From the NCBI GenBank assembly GCA_015680905.1, contig CM027378.1, positions 58,119,501-58,183,500 on the forward strand: DNA of 64,000 nucleotides. Direction: 5' to 3'. Below the pieces are notes generated by a model, which had not been told where the DNA came from, made no database searches, and was given only the letters and a program-made list of their open reading frames with translations. Positions 21,208 through 34,100 of this stretch are shown here, piece by piece; the stretch's first letter is position 1; each line of letters starts with the position of its first letter. Both the position numbers and the translations under genes were made by a program. This DNA comes from Coptis chinensis. Its lineage: Eukaryota > Streptophyta > Magnoliopsida > Ranunculales > Ranunculaceae.

Positions 21208-23040
21208 ATGCAAAAAACACACGGTTTAGGTTTTTCAGAGGCAGGAAACCCTAACACACCAACTAGAGTTTGGGCTGAGGAAGATGATCTAGACATGGAA
21301 TCATCCTCGAGTGACGAGAGTCATATGGATTTTGTTAATTCTGTCTTCATTAAGAAGTATGGGTTGGGTTCACTAGAAAGGTTTAGGAAAAGAATAGAGA
21401 TGGCAGAGGCTGAAGCTGCTAGCGGGAAAAAACCACAAACAAAAAAGGAACAAGTAAAAGAACTTGCGCTGGACATAGCCCTACGCAGTTGTGATGATGA
21501 GTGGAAAAAAAGTGAGGGAGTGAGACCACAAGTTGAGAAGGGGATAGAAGCTAAAGACTTGGAAGTGGGGAGTGATCCATCAGACAGTAAAGAAACTCTG
21601 CTGAAACTGCAACGAGATGTAGAGTATTACCGAACCAAAGAGAGGGCTCGAAGAATGGAAGTCGCAAGCTCTGAAAGGAACACCGAGATAATAGGATCTG
21701 AGAAAGAACCTGAATCAAAGACGGCTACTGCTGAAAAAGTGACTCTGAAACAGAATAATGGTGACAATGGAGAGACAACGCAAAATAGCACTTGGGCAGA
21801 AGTGATTGGTAAGACATCAGCAGGTAAAGTTGAATTGCGATATATTCCACCAACCATTGTTAATGGCAAACCGATAATCCATGTACAAAGCTCGCAATTT
21901 ACGGGGTTTAACAAGAAATTCGAAAATTTGATTGTGGGTTCTTTTGTGGGGAAGAGGATGAACTACAACTATGTTAAGGAGATAGTTAGTAGGACATGGC
22001 GATTGAAGAGTTTCATCATGAAACCTTATGGTGATACCATGTTTACTTTCTAGTTTGAGAAGGCTGAGGATAGAAAAGTTGTATTGGACATTGGATCATT
22101 TCACATCGCCAGCAAGTTGTTTGTTGTTAGGCCTTGGAGACTCTTCGTGGAAGAAGAAACAAGGGAGTTAAAAACGATTCCAATATGGGTAGTAGTAAAA
22201 GGACTACCCATGGAGATGTGGAATAAAGATGGGTTCAGCCAAGTGGGGAGTGCTATTGGTATACCCATGTTTACAGATCGATTAACTGAAAATATGGCTA
22301 GAACAACCTATGCAAGAGTCTGCATAGAAATCGATACTCAATGCCCATACCCCGAGAACATCCTAGTGGTGCTAGACCAGAGAATGGCTTACAAAGTGGA
22401 TTTTGAATATAACAGGAAGCCGCAATATTGCCAAGCATGTAAAATATTTGGACACACAAATCAGAGTTGCCTAAAAAGGCCGATATCAGAGAAGCCTAAT
22501 ACAGAGAAGGGACTAAAAAAAGTGTGGCTGAAAAAGGAGTCTAATAAGAATGATATAAATATAGGAGGGAATGAGGAGGGGAAACAGATGAAGCTAGAAG
22601 GAATAGAAGGGAAGCAATTTGAAACCACAGCCACAGATGTGCAAGAAGTGCTACAAGTAGAAGATGAGAATGAGTGGGAGTCACCAGGGAAGAAGCACAG
22701 AATCAAAGCTAAAAGAAACAATGCTGCGACTAGTTCAGAGTAACAAGGTATACAAAGGGCAGCGAGGAACAGTGACAAAGCTGAACGAGAGGTACAAGAA
22801 AACAATACTGAAAGTGAAGGGCACGTTAAAAAGAAGTTACTTATGCTGCAGCACGAGGACAATAGGTTCAAGCAACTCATAGAAAATTCTTCAGAGAACG
22901 AGGAAGAGATAGTAGCAGACCAAGTTACTACAGAGAAAAATCATAAGACAATCAGAGTAGTAGACCCAAATGGAGAGGTTAGTATCAGCAAAGAAAAGGT
23001 TATAACTAGTCTTTTAACTTCTCCTCAGTTCCTTAAATGA
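21208..23040 (+). pseudogene. LINE L2 ORF1, nucleic-acid-binding protein
   Basis: Single frame with a TAG at 22051-22053 and a TAA at 22741-22743. The N-terminal 190 residues are charged and low in order. A DUF4283-like domain spans the TAG (IVGSFVGKRMNYNYV, IPIWVVVKGLPMEMW, ARVCIEID), followed by the zinc knuckle CQACKIFGHTNQSC near 22432. The tail is Lys/Glu-rich. Its TGA overlaps the ORF2 ATG as ATGA at 23037-23040. Confidence 0.82.
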
Positions 23041-26000
23041 TAAACACAGCTTGCTGGAACATGGGGTTTCAACAAAGCTTTTAAGCAAGTTGAAATTCGC
23101 AAAATGGTGCGCAAGTTTGAGTTAAGTTTAATGGGGCTAGTTGAGATAAGAGTAAAGAGAAAGAATAGAGACAGAGTATTTAATAAGGCTTTCACAGAGT
23201 GGCGAATGGAAGGGAATGACAATGGAACTGAACTGGGCAATATATGGGTATGTTGGAACCCGAGAGAATGCGAAGCAAAGTTATTGAAGAAAGATGAGCA
23301 GCAAATCACTATGGAAGTGACAGCAATTGCGGGAGAGGAGTGTATAATCACAGTAGTGTATGGCAACACCGATATGACTACAAGAAGACAGTTATGGAGG
23401 ACCATCATTGATCTCTCGTGTATGATTCAGAAGCCATGGGTGCTGTTAGGGGATTTTAACACTATTCTAAATGCTCAAGAGAAGATAGGAGGTATAGAAG
23501 TAAGATCGTATCACTTTGCAGACCTTCTAGATTGTGTAAATGTTGCGGGCTTGGTGGATATCAAAAGCAAAGGCAATTTTCTGACATGGAGCAATAAACA
23601 GGAAAATAGAGTTAGCTACAAGCTTGATAGAGTAATGGCAAATGCAGAATGGATAGGTGAATATGGAGATCATGAGGCTGAGTACTTGAACCCAGGAGTA
23701 GTATCAGATCACTCAGCCATAGTAGTGAGATCGGTTATTCAAAAAAATCAAAAAAGGAAAGCGTTTAAGTTTTTTAATTTCTGGCATAAGGAGAAGCACT
23801 TCATGCACACAGTAGAGAAAGCTTAGCAGAGCGCAGTGGTGGGAAACTTGATGTTCGTGTTTATGAAAAAGCTTAAATTAACCAAGGTTGCTCTTATACA
23901 GTGGAACAGAGAAAGAATAGGGGATGTTGTAAGCAGAATTAAAGGAATAAAGGTAGAAATGGATCTGATTCAAACCGAATTACAAAATCTACCGATGGAT
24001 CGAGCACTAATAAGAAAAGAAAAATAAGCCATCACGAACCATGTCCAAGCAATGACTTCAAAAGAGGACATGTTCAAATAGAAGTCGAGGGATCAAGTGA
24101 TTATAGTGGGCAACAATAACACCAAATACTTCTTCAAATCTATGCAATCCAGAAGAGTAAGCAATAAGATTTTGTGCTTAAAAGATGCAGTTGGTAATGT
24201 TATTCAAGATAGCAATGCTATTGGGGATGAATGTGTGGCCTTTTATACAGCTCTTTATAGTCCTAGCAACATGCCATCAGTAGATTTTTCTATTTTTCAA
24301 GTGATGGAACCCAGGCAGCAAATTAGCATAGAAGATTATGAGAATATTTAGAGAGAAGTGTCTCGAGATGAAATTATTGAAGCCCTTGTAGATATTGGTA
24401 ATGACAAGCCCCGGGGAGTGATGGGTTCTCATCTTTCTTCTACAAGTGTACTTAGAGGATCATTGGTGAAGATTTTATAAAGGCAGCCAAGAACTTCTTC
24501 CACTCCAATCAGATGCTAAATGAGGTAAACTCCACCATGATTACCCTCATTCCTAAAGTTCATATACCTAATACTCTGGGAGATTACAGGCCTATTGCAT
24601 GTTGTGGAGTTATGTATAAATGCATAACTAAGGTCATGACAAAAATAATGAAATATTTGATGCCTAAGGTGACCAATCCCAACCAATCAGCATTCATAAT
24701 TGGAAGGAGTATACAGGATAACATCTTATTATCTCATGAACTTGTGCATAATTATCATCGAGATCATCATCTGCCGAGATATGCAATAAAAGTAGATTTG
24801 AAGAAGGCTTACGACACGGTGAGGTGGGAAGCAGTGGAATTTGCTATGAGAAGAGTGAGGATACCATAAAGGTTCATCACCTGGGTGAAAACTTGTGTGG
24901 AAACAACTTCCTACTCTATAATGATTAATGGTTCATCTCAAGGGTATTTTAAAGGAAAAAGAGGGATCCGACAGGGTGACCCCATTATCACCTTATCTCT
25001 TTGTACTTTAAATGGATTTATTTTCAGAAATCATGTTGCATAGTGTGAACAGTGGACAATACAGACTACATCACAAATGTGGAGACCCTGTGATTACGCA
25101 CTTATCCTTTGCAGATGACTTGATGGCATTTATGTATGGGGATGTACAATTTGCAAATCAACTCAAGCAGAATCTGCAAATTTTCAAAATGACTTCAGGG
25201 CTAGAAGTCAACCTTCAGAAGAGCAACATTTTCTTTGCAGGAGTGAATGATGCCACATGCACGGAGATTGACCAAACACTACAGTTTGAAAGAAGTGAAT
25301 TGCCGGTGAAATACTTGGGCCTACCCTTAATTACAACAAGGCTAAGGTCGGCTGATTGCAGTCCGCTACTACTGAAAGTTACTCAGAGGATTCAAAGCTG
25401 GAAGGGGAAGCTTCTCTCCTATGCTGGAAGCCTATAGTTACTTAAGGCTGTGTTGAACAATCTGAGTGTATATTGGCTGGCTTCATTCACTATACCCTAG
25501 AAGTCATATGATGATATCAATAGACTGTGTAGAAATTTCTTGTGGACAGGGCCAGATTGTGCTCAGTCTCATGCACTGATTGGGTGGGATGACATTTGTT
25601 ATCCTTATGAAGAGGGTGGACTAGGTATTAGAAACTTAGCCATGGCCAACCAAGCAGCAACAATGAAACATATCTGGAAGATTGTTACAAGGGCAGACAA
25701 CCTATGGGTGAAGTGGGTATACAAAAACTTGATCAAGGAGAGAAGCTTCTTGCTACTAAAGATCTCGCAAGATTGCTTGTGGAGTTGGTGGAATATACTC
25801 AAGGTAAGAACAGAGGCAGCTGATATAGTTATGCATCAAATTGGCAATGGGTATGAGACCAGTTTTTTGAATGAACCATGGTGCACTGCTGGAATATTGC
25901 AAACAAAGTTCCCTCAAGCATTATTATATGACAGCACATGTCATGTGGAAAACAGAGTATCAGACTTCATAGAGGAAGGAAGGTGGAGTATTCCACAACG

Positions 26001-27195
26001 CATAAGAGTCCATTTCGCTGAGTTTCGAGAGGAGATTGAACAGGTGGAGATTATGGGGCAGGAAGATAAACTTATCTGGACATCCTCTGTACATGGCGAG
26101 TATTGTCTGAAGGGAACATATGATAGTCTGAGGAGCATTAGACAAACAGTTCAGTGGGGAAAGATGGTATTGTTCTCAAATAGAATACCTCGCCATTCCT
26201 TCATCAGTTGGATGGCAATGAAGGGAAGACTCAAGACACTTCAGAAGTTAAAGGAATGGAAAATAGTTCAGTCCGATATATGTGTTCTGTGCTGGCAAGG
26301 CATTGAAACTGAAGATCATCTTTTCCATAAATGCCATCTTGCGAACACAGTATGGAGCACGTTACTTCTCAGAATGGGATTTAGGCAAGCAATCGAGAAT
26401 ACATGGCAAGGTGAGCTTCACTGGATCGAATGTGTAACACGAGGTAGTGGATGTGAAAAAGATGCATACAGGCTTGTGTGGAATGCGTTTATGTATTGGA
26501 TTTGGAAGGGGAGAAATGACCTCATCTTTCAGAACAAAAATGCATATGCACAACAGATGGTTGATGAAGTGATGCGTGATGTCAAAACAAAGCTCTTGGG
26601 AATGAACATTCGAATGGAGACAGGTCCAAACTCTCAAAACTTTATGGACAAATGGGGTATAGAGATTGGAGTGAAACAGAGGAAACAAGAATACTGTAGA
26701 TGGGTGTGAGCGGATAGAGACATTTATAACCTCAATACAGATGGGATGTTGCAAGGCACTGATGGTGGATGGGCAGCAGCAATACGTGATGATCAGGGTG
26801 AAGTCACAGCTGCAAGTCATGGAAAATCAAAGCTGAAAGATATTGCGATGATAGAACTACAAGCAGTACATCAAGGACTGGAGATGGCAGTGCGAAAGGG
26901 TATTACAAAGATTGAAGTGCAAACTGACTCTACAAACGTAATATCATTCTTAAAAAAGAACAACAAGTATCCATGGATGGCAGAGATGTTGATTCGTAGG
27001 ATTAGAACTTTGTAGGAACATTTCGATCATTTTAAAATAATTCATGTATACGGGGAAACTAGCAGATTAGCAAATGCACTAGCAAAAAATATTCCTACTG
27101 TTAGTTATATAGATTTAGTGCCAAGTTCTTTTTCAGAGGATGTAAAGAAAATTGTTAATGAAGATGCTAGGGGAAAGCAATATGTAAGGATGTAA
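23037..27195 (+). pseudogene. LINE L2 ORF2: endonuclease, reverse transcriptase, RNase H
   Basis: Starts MINTACWNMGF (the usual WNVRG start of plant LINE endonucleases), then shifts frame near 23070. Endonuclease: LVEIRVK, GDFN near 23450, SDH near 23707. Reverse transcriptase: DYRPIACCGVMYK, QSAFIIGRSIQDN, RQGDP near 24970 (extra base, frameshift), catalytic FADD at 25108-25119. Zinc-binding part CVLCWQGIETEDHLFHKC near 26280. RNase H: LNTDGM, the Glu in ELQAVHQGLE, QTDS, and HVYGETSRLANALA, where the usual Asp is Asn. In-frame stops at 23824, 24025, 24349, 24867, 25435, 26707 and 27013, with frameshifts near 24450 and 24970. Confidence 0.88.
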
Positions 27196-27252
27196 CAAGA
27201 TTTATTATTATTATTTTATGAAAAGGGGTAGGGGACCTCTCTAAAAACCTCA

Positions 27253-27257
27253 CTTAC
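27253..27257 (+). repeat. Target-site duplication of El-4, left copy
   Basis: CTTAC, repeated at 41484-41488. A 5-bp duplication is normal for Ty3/gypsy integration. Confidence 0.9.
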
Positions 27258-28691
27258 TGATAAGAGCCCAAAACTGTAGTTTTAACCCCTTAATAATACT
27301 ACTTTTAGACCAATTATGCGAGTACTAAATAAGAGTTAATGTTAATTACGTGCTTTTATGTATTTCAGGCATGGAACTCAATTATGTGGAGAAATGTGCC
27401 ACTTTGGCGATATAAAGGAGCAAAAGATTGGTTGCTAAGAAGTTTTGTGATAAAGGCCAAGATTCAAGGAGATAAAGCCTTTATGAAGTCCGGTCAAAAG
27501 CTGAAAAGTCAACACGGGCCTCAGATTTGGACCTACCTTATGTCAAAACGACCGGCTCGGAAAGAGCTTTTCAAGGGTCCAAGCCTCCACCCAATCAGAG
27601 TATCAAAAGTAGACAAAAAGTCTACTGAAGTCAAAGCCAGCTAAAACGGGCTCTGTGGACTGAAGAAATTGGGCTTTGGGCTCGATTTTCCGGCCCAAAA
27701 CATGAGACCTCAGCCCATGCACGAAATTGTGGATCTGGTCTCCTTTTTTTACAAAAAACAAGACTTAGCTCTGAAGAAAGAGATAGTTAAATAGCTTAGA
27801 ATAGAAAGTAGCCATTAAAATAGCTTGTAAATCTAGTTTTTGAATTTCAATTAGTTAATTAATTAGTTTCATACATTATTTTAGATTAGTTATTGGAATG
27901 ATTGTTCTTCATTAATTAGATAAATAAAATAGTAGTTCTTGATCATTTCGATTTTGTTAGTTAAATTTGTAGATCTAATTTCAATTATTCAATTCTTAGT
28001 TATTAATTAGATTTGAAGTATTGTTAGTTAAAATTAGTAAAGTTCAAATCTTTCTATTATGTCTAGTTTTAATTCAATGGGAAATGATAGTTTGATGAAT
28101 CAAGGCAAAACCTCCATTAGAGGGGTTTGATGAAGCCTTGATAAAAACTTGATTGTGTAGTATAGAATCGTTGTAAGAATCTATTCCACTCTAGAAGGTC
28201 GTTGATTCCCCATGAGAATGGGTGGACGACCTCACATGCTAGTTATGAATTGGTAGAAATGCCATGTATAATTAGGGATTAGAACGACCGATTCTTACCG
28301 TGAGAACGTAAGAATTATTTTACAACACGTCTATGCTAGTTTATTAAGTTGGATTCAAGGTGGAATCAAATTCCCCTAATTCTTTATCTAGATTCAACTC
28401 TTAGCATTCTGTCATTTCGTTATTCGTACCATGTTATTTGAATTCACATCGTAGTATAAATTCCCTCGTAAATCTCTCATTGACTTTGGATAGACCATCA
28501 ATTGTAGAAAACTTTAATGCTAAAGGACTAGGAGTGGAACGAATCTTTTATTCCAACTCTATGTCAATAGATTCGAGAGTAGAAAACAAATATCTTTGAT
28601 AAGTCTAGTAACATAATATTTTATAGTTTTACTTGCGTTTAGAGTTTCATCACTTTATTCGTTAGTAAGACTATCTTTTTTACGGTTATCA
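27258..28691 (+). repeat. 5' LTR of El-4
   Basis: 1434 bp from TGATAAGAGCCC to GGTTATCA. Compared with the 3' LTR it lacks about 55 bp near 27518 and has about 9 bp extra near 27985. El-1 has the 55-bp block, so the loss is in this LTR. No clear TATA box is visible in either El-4 LTR at the place where El-1 and El-2 have one. Confidence 0.9.
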
Positions 28692-28693
28692 AA

Positions 28694-28709
28694 TGGCACC
28701 GTTGCCATC
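28694..28709 (+). other. Primer-binding site of El-4
   Basis: TGGCACCGTTGCCATC, two bases after the LTR. Close to the tRNA-Asp-type site of Athila elements over 13 bases; with the preceding A it is a palindrome (ATGGCA...TGCCAT). Confidence 0.7.
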
Positions 28710-29337
28710 TTAGTACTCTTTAGTATTGTTTTCTTTAGAATTGATAGTTTTTCAAAGTCCCATAACCCACCCACCCTTGTTTGATTCTCACTGTGATTGT
28801 CCACAGTAAAGATGAAAATTTTCCTCGGAAAATTACTTCGGGATTGGCAAGCCAAATTAGCGCACCCTAGCCCACGCTGGAATTCCACTTCAAGCGAAGA
28901 AAGACGCAACCTGCGCCAAGGCAAGCCAAATTGGAGCGCACCCTGCACCCACACGCCTGGAATTCCACTTTTTGCCTTAGTGCGACCTGTGCCCTACCAA
29001 GGCTAACTTGGAGCGACCAGCACACTCTTTTGGAACTCGGCTTGACTGGCCGCGACACCCCCAACCTAGGCCTATTTTGAGCGCGACCGCGCCCTCTGCT
29101 GAAATTGCCCGATTTCCATAGGTTTGATTCAAACTTCCTTTTCTTTAAGATTTTCAGTGTTCTAACTTGTTATATACACTGAGCACGCGTAAACAAGACG
29201 CTATTCATAAGCAAAGCACGGAGGCTTTCAGGTACTCTTTTCTTCAACACCTCGCATCTTCTGTTAGAGGTTCATACTAGCATATCATGATTGTTTGGAG
29301 TGTTGTTGTGTTTCATTAAGATTGGTCTTAGCCTTGC
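28710..29337 (+). other. El-4 5' leader with GC-rich motifs
   Basis: Noncoding. A GC-rich cluster (about 28858-29096) includes GAGCGCACCCTGCACC, GAGCGCGACCGCGCCC and two or three copies of GCCTGGAATTCCACTT. The same blocks recur ahead of ORF-B at 37010-37145. Short ORFs across this part follow from base composition. Confidence 0.65.
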
Positions 29338-31124
29338 ATGAGATTAAGGTCAGGCCGAAGAAAAACACCTAACATAATTAACCGACAACGGCAACAAACA
29401 CATCTTTCTAGTATACCACTCACTACACCTCTAGCTAGCATACCACACACAACACCTGAAGTAATGGCTGAAGAAAGAGTCTCCTCTCTCGGATTTTTAC
29501 AAAGCCTTGAACGATAGCCCTAAATCTTGCATCGTTCTATCAGACCCAGTGGGGGATTTCCGAATTCCCCCACATGTATTTAATTTGTTACCTGTTTTTC
29601 ATGGGTTAGACCATGAAAAACCTTATCAGCACATGTGTAGGATTGACCAAGTCCTTACTATATTCCACCATCCTACGGTAGGTGCTGAACAAATTAAACT
29701 GATGGTATTTCCCTTCACCTTAGCCAATAAGGCGGCGTCTTGGTTAACGGCCCAAGCGCCTAATTCTGTGGACTCGTGGGCTAAACTTGTTCAACTATTC
29801 ATGGAACATTTTTACCCACCACTGAAGACCGATGAAATGCTTCCCAAGATTCATTTCTTTCAACAGAATCCTCATGAATCATTTTCAAAGGCTTGGAATC
29901 GTTTCACCGATCTACTTATAGAGTGTCCACATCATAACCTCGCGAAAGACACATTAGTTCGTGCCTTTTTCAAGGGACTTCTACACCACCATAAAGAAGT
30001 CCTTGACATAATGAATGAGGGTAGTTTCTTAAGTAAAGGAGCCTCAGAGGCTTATAAATTTTTAGAAGATCAGACTAAGCGTAATAATAACTAGGGGGGT
30101 AGTGACGATATCTCCCGCAACGCTAGTTCTTCTACAACAGTAAAGGCCGCCGGTATATTTGAGATGAAACCCGATTCGGAACTTAAAAATTTAATCGAAT
30201 CTCTAAGTAAAAAGGTAGAAGCTATTTCTGTTCAATAAAAGCATATCCCCGTCATGAATGTCAGCTCCAATCCATGTAATTTCTGTTTGAGTCCAAAGCA
30301 TCCCGACTCCTATTGTCCTTTCGCCTATGAGCAACAACAGTCACAACAAGATAATGTTTGCTCGATTAATAATTTTCCTATTCCTAACGCCCCTTGGAAA
30401 CAACATCCCAACTTCAGTTGGAGAAATAATCAACAAGTAACACCTCCAGGGTTTAATAATCAAAATGTTAGGCAAGCAAACAATTACAACCAAGCTCCAC
30501 CACGACAAGGACAAGGTCAGGGTAATTATAATAATTATAACAACCAAGCGCAACCACGACAAGGTCAAGCACAAGGTTAGGGTAATTATAATAATTATAA
30601 CAATAATAATTATAATGCTAATAGAGGTATCGTTCCGGTAAATAATAACTACCAAAATCCACCCATTAATAATCAACGTGACATAGTTCCTATCACACAA
30701 CCTAAAGCTAACACTCTTCCACAACCGTATCGTTTCGATACCTTTATGCAATCTCAACAACAAATTTTACAAGCCATCCAACTTTCCTACCAGGACAAGC
30801 GATACCTAATCCGAAAACACCAAACACAGCCTTTGAGGTAAATGGTAATACTAGTACGGGAAATGAAAACGTATGAGAGCTAAATGTCATCTCCACTCTC
30901 CATTTTGGGAGAGTGGTTGATAACAAAGTAACTATGCCTATAGTTACCCCACCAGTTGTCCCGACATCGCAGATTATACTACATCCGTAATAGAAACTGA
31001 AGAGCCTACCCCTGTAGAGGTACCAGTTAAACCAAAACCTAAGAAACAAAAAGCCAAGTTTAAACATCTTGTAGATCATTATGCTAAATATAGAGAGAAA
31101 CCACCATTTCCCCAGAGGTTAGCA
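29338..31124 (+). pseudogene. El-4 gag
   Basis: Start at MRLRSG (ATG 29338), the same start as in El-5 and El-2b. A frameshift near 29485 separates it from the main capsid frame (29507-30094: LLPVFHGLDHEKPYQH, LANKAASWLTAQ, FYPPLKTDEM, RFTDLLIECPHH). TAG at 30092 and TAA near 30236 precede a zinc knuckle CNFCLSPKHPDSYC (30275-30316). An Asn/Gln-rich tail contains a tandem duplication and another TAG at 30578. Beyond that the frame is decayed up to the protease. Confidence 0.85.
30487..30600 (+). repeat. Tandem duplication in the El-4 gag tail
   Basis: Two units of about 54 and 60 bp (30487-30540, 30541-30600) encode NQA-P-PRQGQ and NYNNYN repeats. El-2b and El-5 have only one unit. Confidence 0.75.
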
Positions 31125-34100
31125 ATGTTAACTAAGAATACGAATTTCGATGAGATTAGGGAAGTTTTCAAAAATCTAACGATAAACCTTCCTTTTCTTA
31201 AAGCGATAAAAAAATTACCTCACCATGCTAAGTTTCTTAAAGAGTTGTGCACTACTAGGCGTAAGACAAATATTCATAAAGACGCCTTTTTAACTAAACA
31301 ATTTCCAACTTTAACGGAACACAATGGAATCGTTAAGTACAAGGACCCTGATCGTCCTACTGTACAATGCACCTTAGGAGATTCCCACACGACGACCGCT
31401 TTACTAGACCTGGGGGGGAGTGTCAACTTACTCCCGTATTATCTATACAAACAAATAGGTCTACAAGAGATGCAACCTACTAAAATGACGTTGCAATTAG
31501 CGGACCGATCAATTAAGTACCCTAAAGGTGTGGTTGAAAATGTGCTTGTTAAGGTCTAGGATTTCTACTATCCTACTGATTTTGTTATCCTCGATACAGA
31601 AGTCGCTAACGACTCTGTTCCGATCATTTTAGGGCGTCCTTTCTTGGCGACTGCCAACGCGCTTATAAACTGCCGCGATGGGTCGATGTCCTTGTCTTTT
31701 GGCCATCTTTCGGTTGAGGTAAATGTTTTTAAACTAATGAAACAGTTACCAGATTCGTCTATAGATGGAGAGGTTAGCATGATCGAGAGCATAGCTCAAG
31801 ATTACTTTAATAACACGTTTCCAGAAAACCATATGCATAAATTCCTTTATTTTAGAAGTTTAGATTTTGTTGATGACTCCTACATAGAGGAAGTCAACAC
31901 CATCTTCGAGTCTAAACAAATCGTAGACCCTTCGGTTGCTCTATATATAGAGTTTGAAGACCTGCTGCCTAAGCAAGTATTCATTACTCAAGATGAGGAC
32001 CCTCCAGAAGCATTTATCGATATTCCTCCCACCTCGGTGCTTAAACCTCTTCCTCCTGAGCTAAAGTATATTCAACTTGATCCGGATGGTAGTCATCCGG
32101 TAATTATATCTTCTCTGTTATCTAAAAAAGAAGAGACACAGTTGATCAGGGTGATCAGGGAACATCGTTCTGCGATTGGTTGGTCCTTAGCCGACATTAA
32201 GGGAATTGACCCTAATGTGTGCACTCATCGTAACCATTTAGAGGATAACGCAAAGACTTCCCGCGAACCTCAGCGTCGTTTAAACCCGGCCATGAAAGAA
32301 GTGGTTAGGGAAGAAGTCTTACGGTTACTTAATGCTGGTATCATATACCCAATCTCTCATAACGAATGGGTTAGTCCCATTCATGTAGTTCCAAAGAAAT
32401 CAGGGATTACCATGGTACGTAACGCCAAGGGTGAATATGTTGCCATGCATGGCCCTATGAAATGGAGGATCTGTATTGATTACAGACGTTTAAATGCCAT
32501 GACACGAAAGGATCATTTTCCTTTACCCTTTATAGATCAGATGCTTGAACGTTTAGCTGGTCATGCTTTTTATTGTTTTTTGGATGATTACTCTGGCTAT
32601 TTCCAAATTATTATTGGTATTGATGACCAAGAAAAAACTACCTTCACATGTCCTTTTAGAACATACGCCTATAAATGAATGCCTTTTGGCCTTTGTGATG
32701 CTCCAGGTACCTTCCAGCGGTGTATGCTTCATATTTTTAGTGACATGGTAGAGCATTTCATGGAAGTGTTCATGGATGATTTTTCCATCTATGGAGACTC
32801 TTTCACTAAATGCATGTCTAACTTGTCTAAAGTTTTAACGCGATGTGAAGAGAAGAGTCTCGTTTTAAATTGGGAAAAATGTCACTTCATGGTGAAAAAA
32901 GGCATAGTACTAGGTCACATCGTATCTAGTGATGTCATCGAAGTAGATAAGGCCAAACTAGATAAGATAGCAACTTTACCTATACCACAGACTGTCCATG
33001 ATATTAGAGCCTTTCTAGGCCATGTAGGTTTTTATAGGCGTTTTATCAAAGATTTTTCGAAAATAGCTAGACCCTTAACTAATCTACTTTTAAAGGAGGC
33101 CATCTTTGTTTTAAATTTTAACTGTAAACAGGTTTTTGAAACTTTGAAAGCCGCCTTAACTTCCGTACCCATTATACAGCCTCCCGATTGGTCTAAACCT
33201 TTCGAACTCATGTGTGATGTTAGTGATTATGCAGTTGGTGCTGCTTGGGACAGAAACTAGATAATAAATCCACTGTTATTTATTATGCTAGTAAAACTCT
33301 AAACGATGCTTAAAGGAATTATACAACTACTGAAAAAGAATTCTTAGCTGTCGTTTATGCTTTAGATAAGTTTCGTCCTTATTTGGTTGGTTCTAAGATT
33401 ACACGAACCATGCAGCCCTTAGGTACCTTCTCGCTAAGAAGGATGCTAAGTAGAGATTGATCTGATGGATTATTCTCCTGCAAGAATTCACATTAGAAAT
33501 AAAGGACAAACGAGGGGTCGAAAACGTAGTTGCCGACCACTTATCTAGACTTACAAACAACGATGATAGTGATTCTGACTCCATACCGGACTCTTTTCCG
33601 GATGAGCATCTATATGCTATATTTTATGCACCATGGTATGCTGACATCGTGAACTATTTAGCGTCTGATGTTATTCCTTATGACTGGTCAAGAAATGAAC
33701 ATAAGAAGTTTTTGGCCAGAGTTAAGCTATACTACTGGGATGAGCCCTACCTTTTTAAGTATTGTGCGGATCAGATTATTCGTCGTTGTATTCCCCAGTG
33801 GGAATATAATGAGGTACTCTCATTCTGCCATTAAAAAGAGTGTGGTGGCCATTTCAGTGGTATGAAAACAGCTGCTAAAATATTACAATGTGGGTTTTAT
33901 TGGCCTACTCTCTTTAAAGATGCCCAAGTCCATTGCAAGGCGTGCATTCGTTGCCAACAACTTGAAGCGAACGCAGTGGCGTAATATGATGCCATTGAAT
34001 CCAATCATGGTGGTAGAAATTTTTGACGTATGGGGCATTGCTTTTATGGGTCCCTTTCCAGTTTCCCACGGTTTCATTTATATTCTAGTTGCCATGGACT

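Noticed and set aside
22461..22880. 139-residue minus-strand frame rich in Ser and Cys
   Set aside because: Mirror of the Lys/Glu-rich tail of LINE L2 ORF1 on the other strand.
27339..27644. 101-residue frame in the El-4 5' LTR
   Set aside because: Lies inside the LTR; the 3' LTR version is different because of the 55-bp indel, so it is not conserved as protein.
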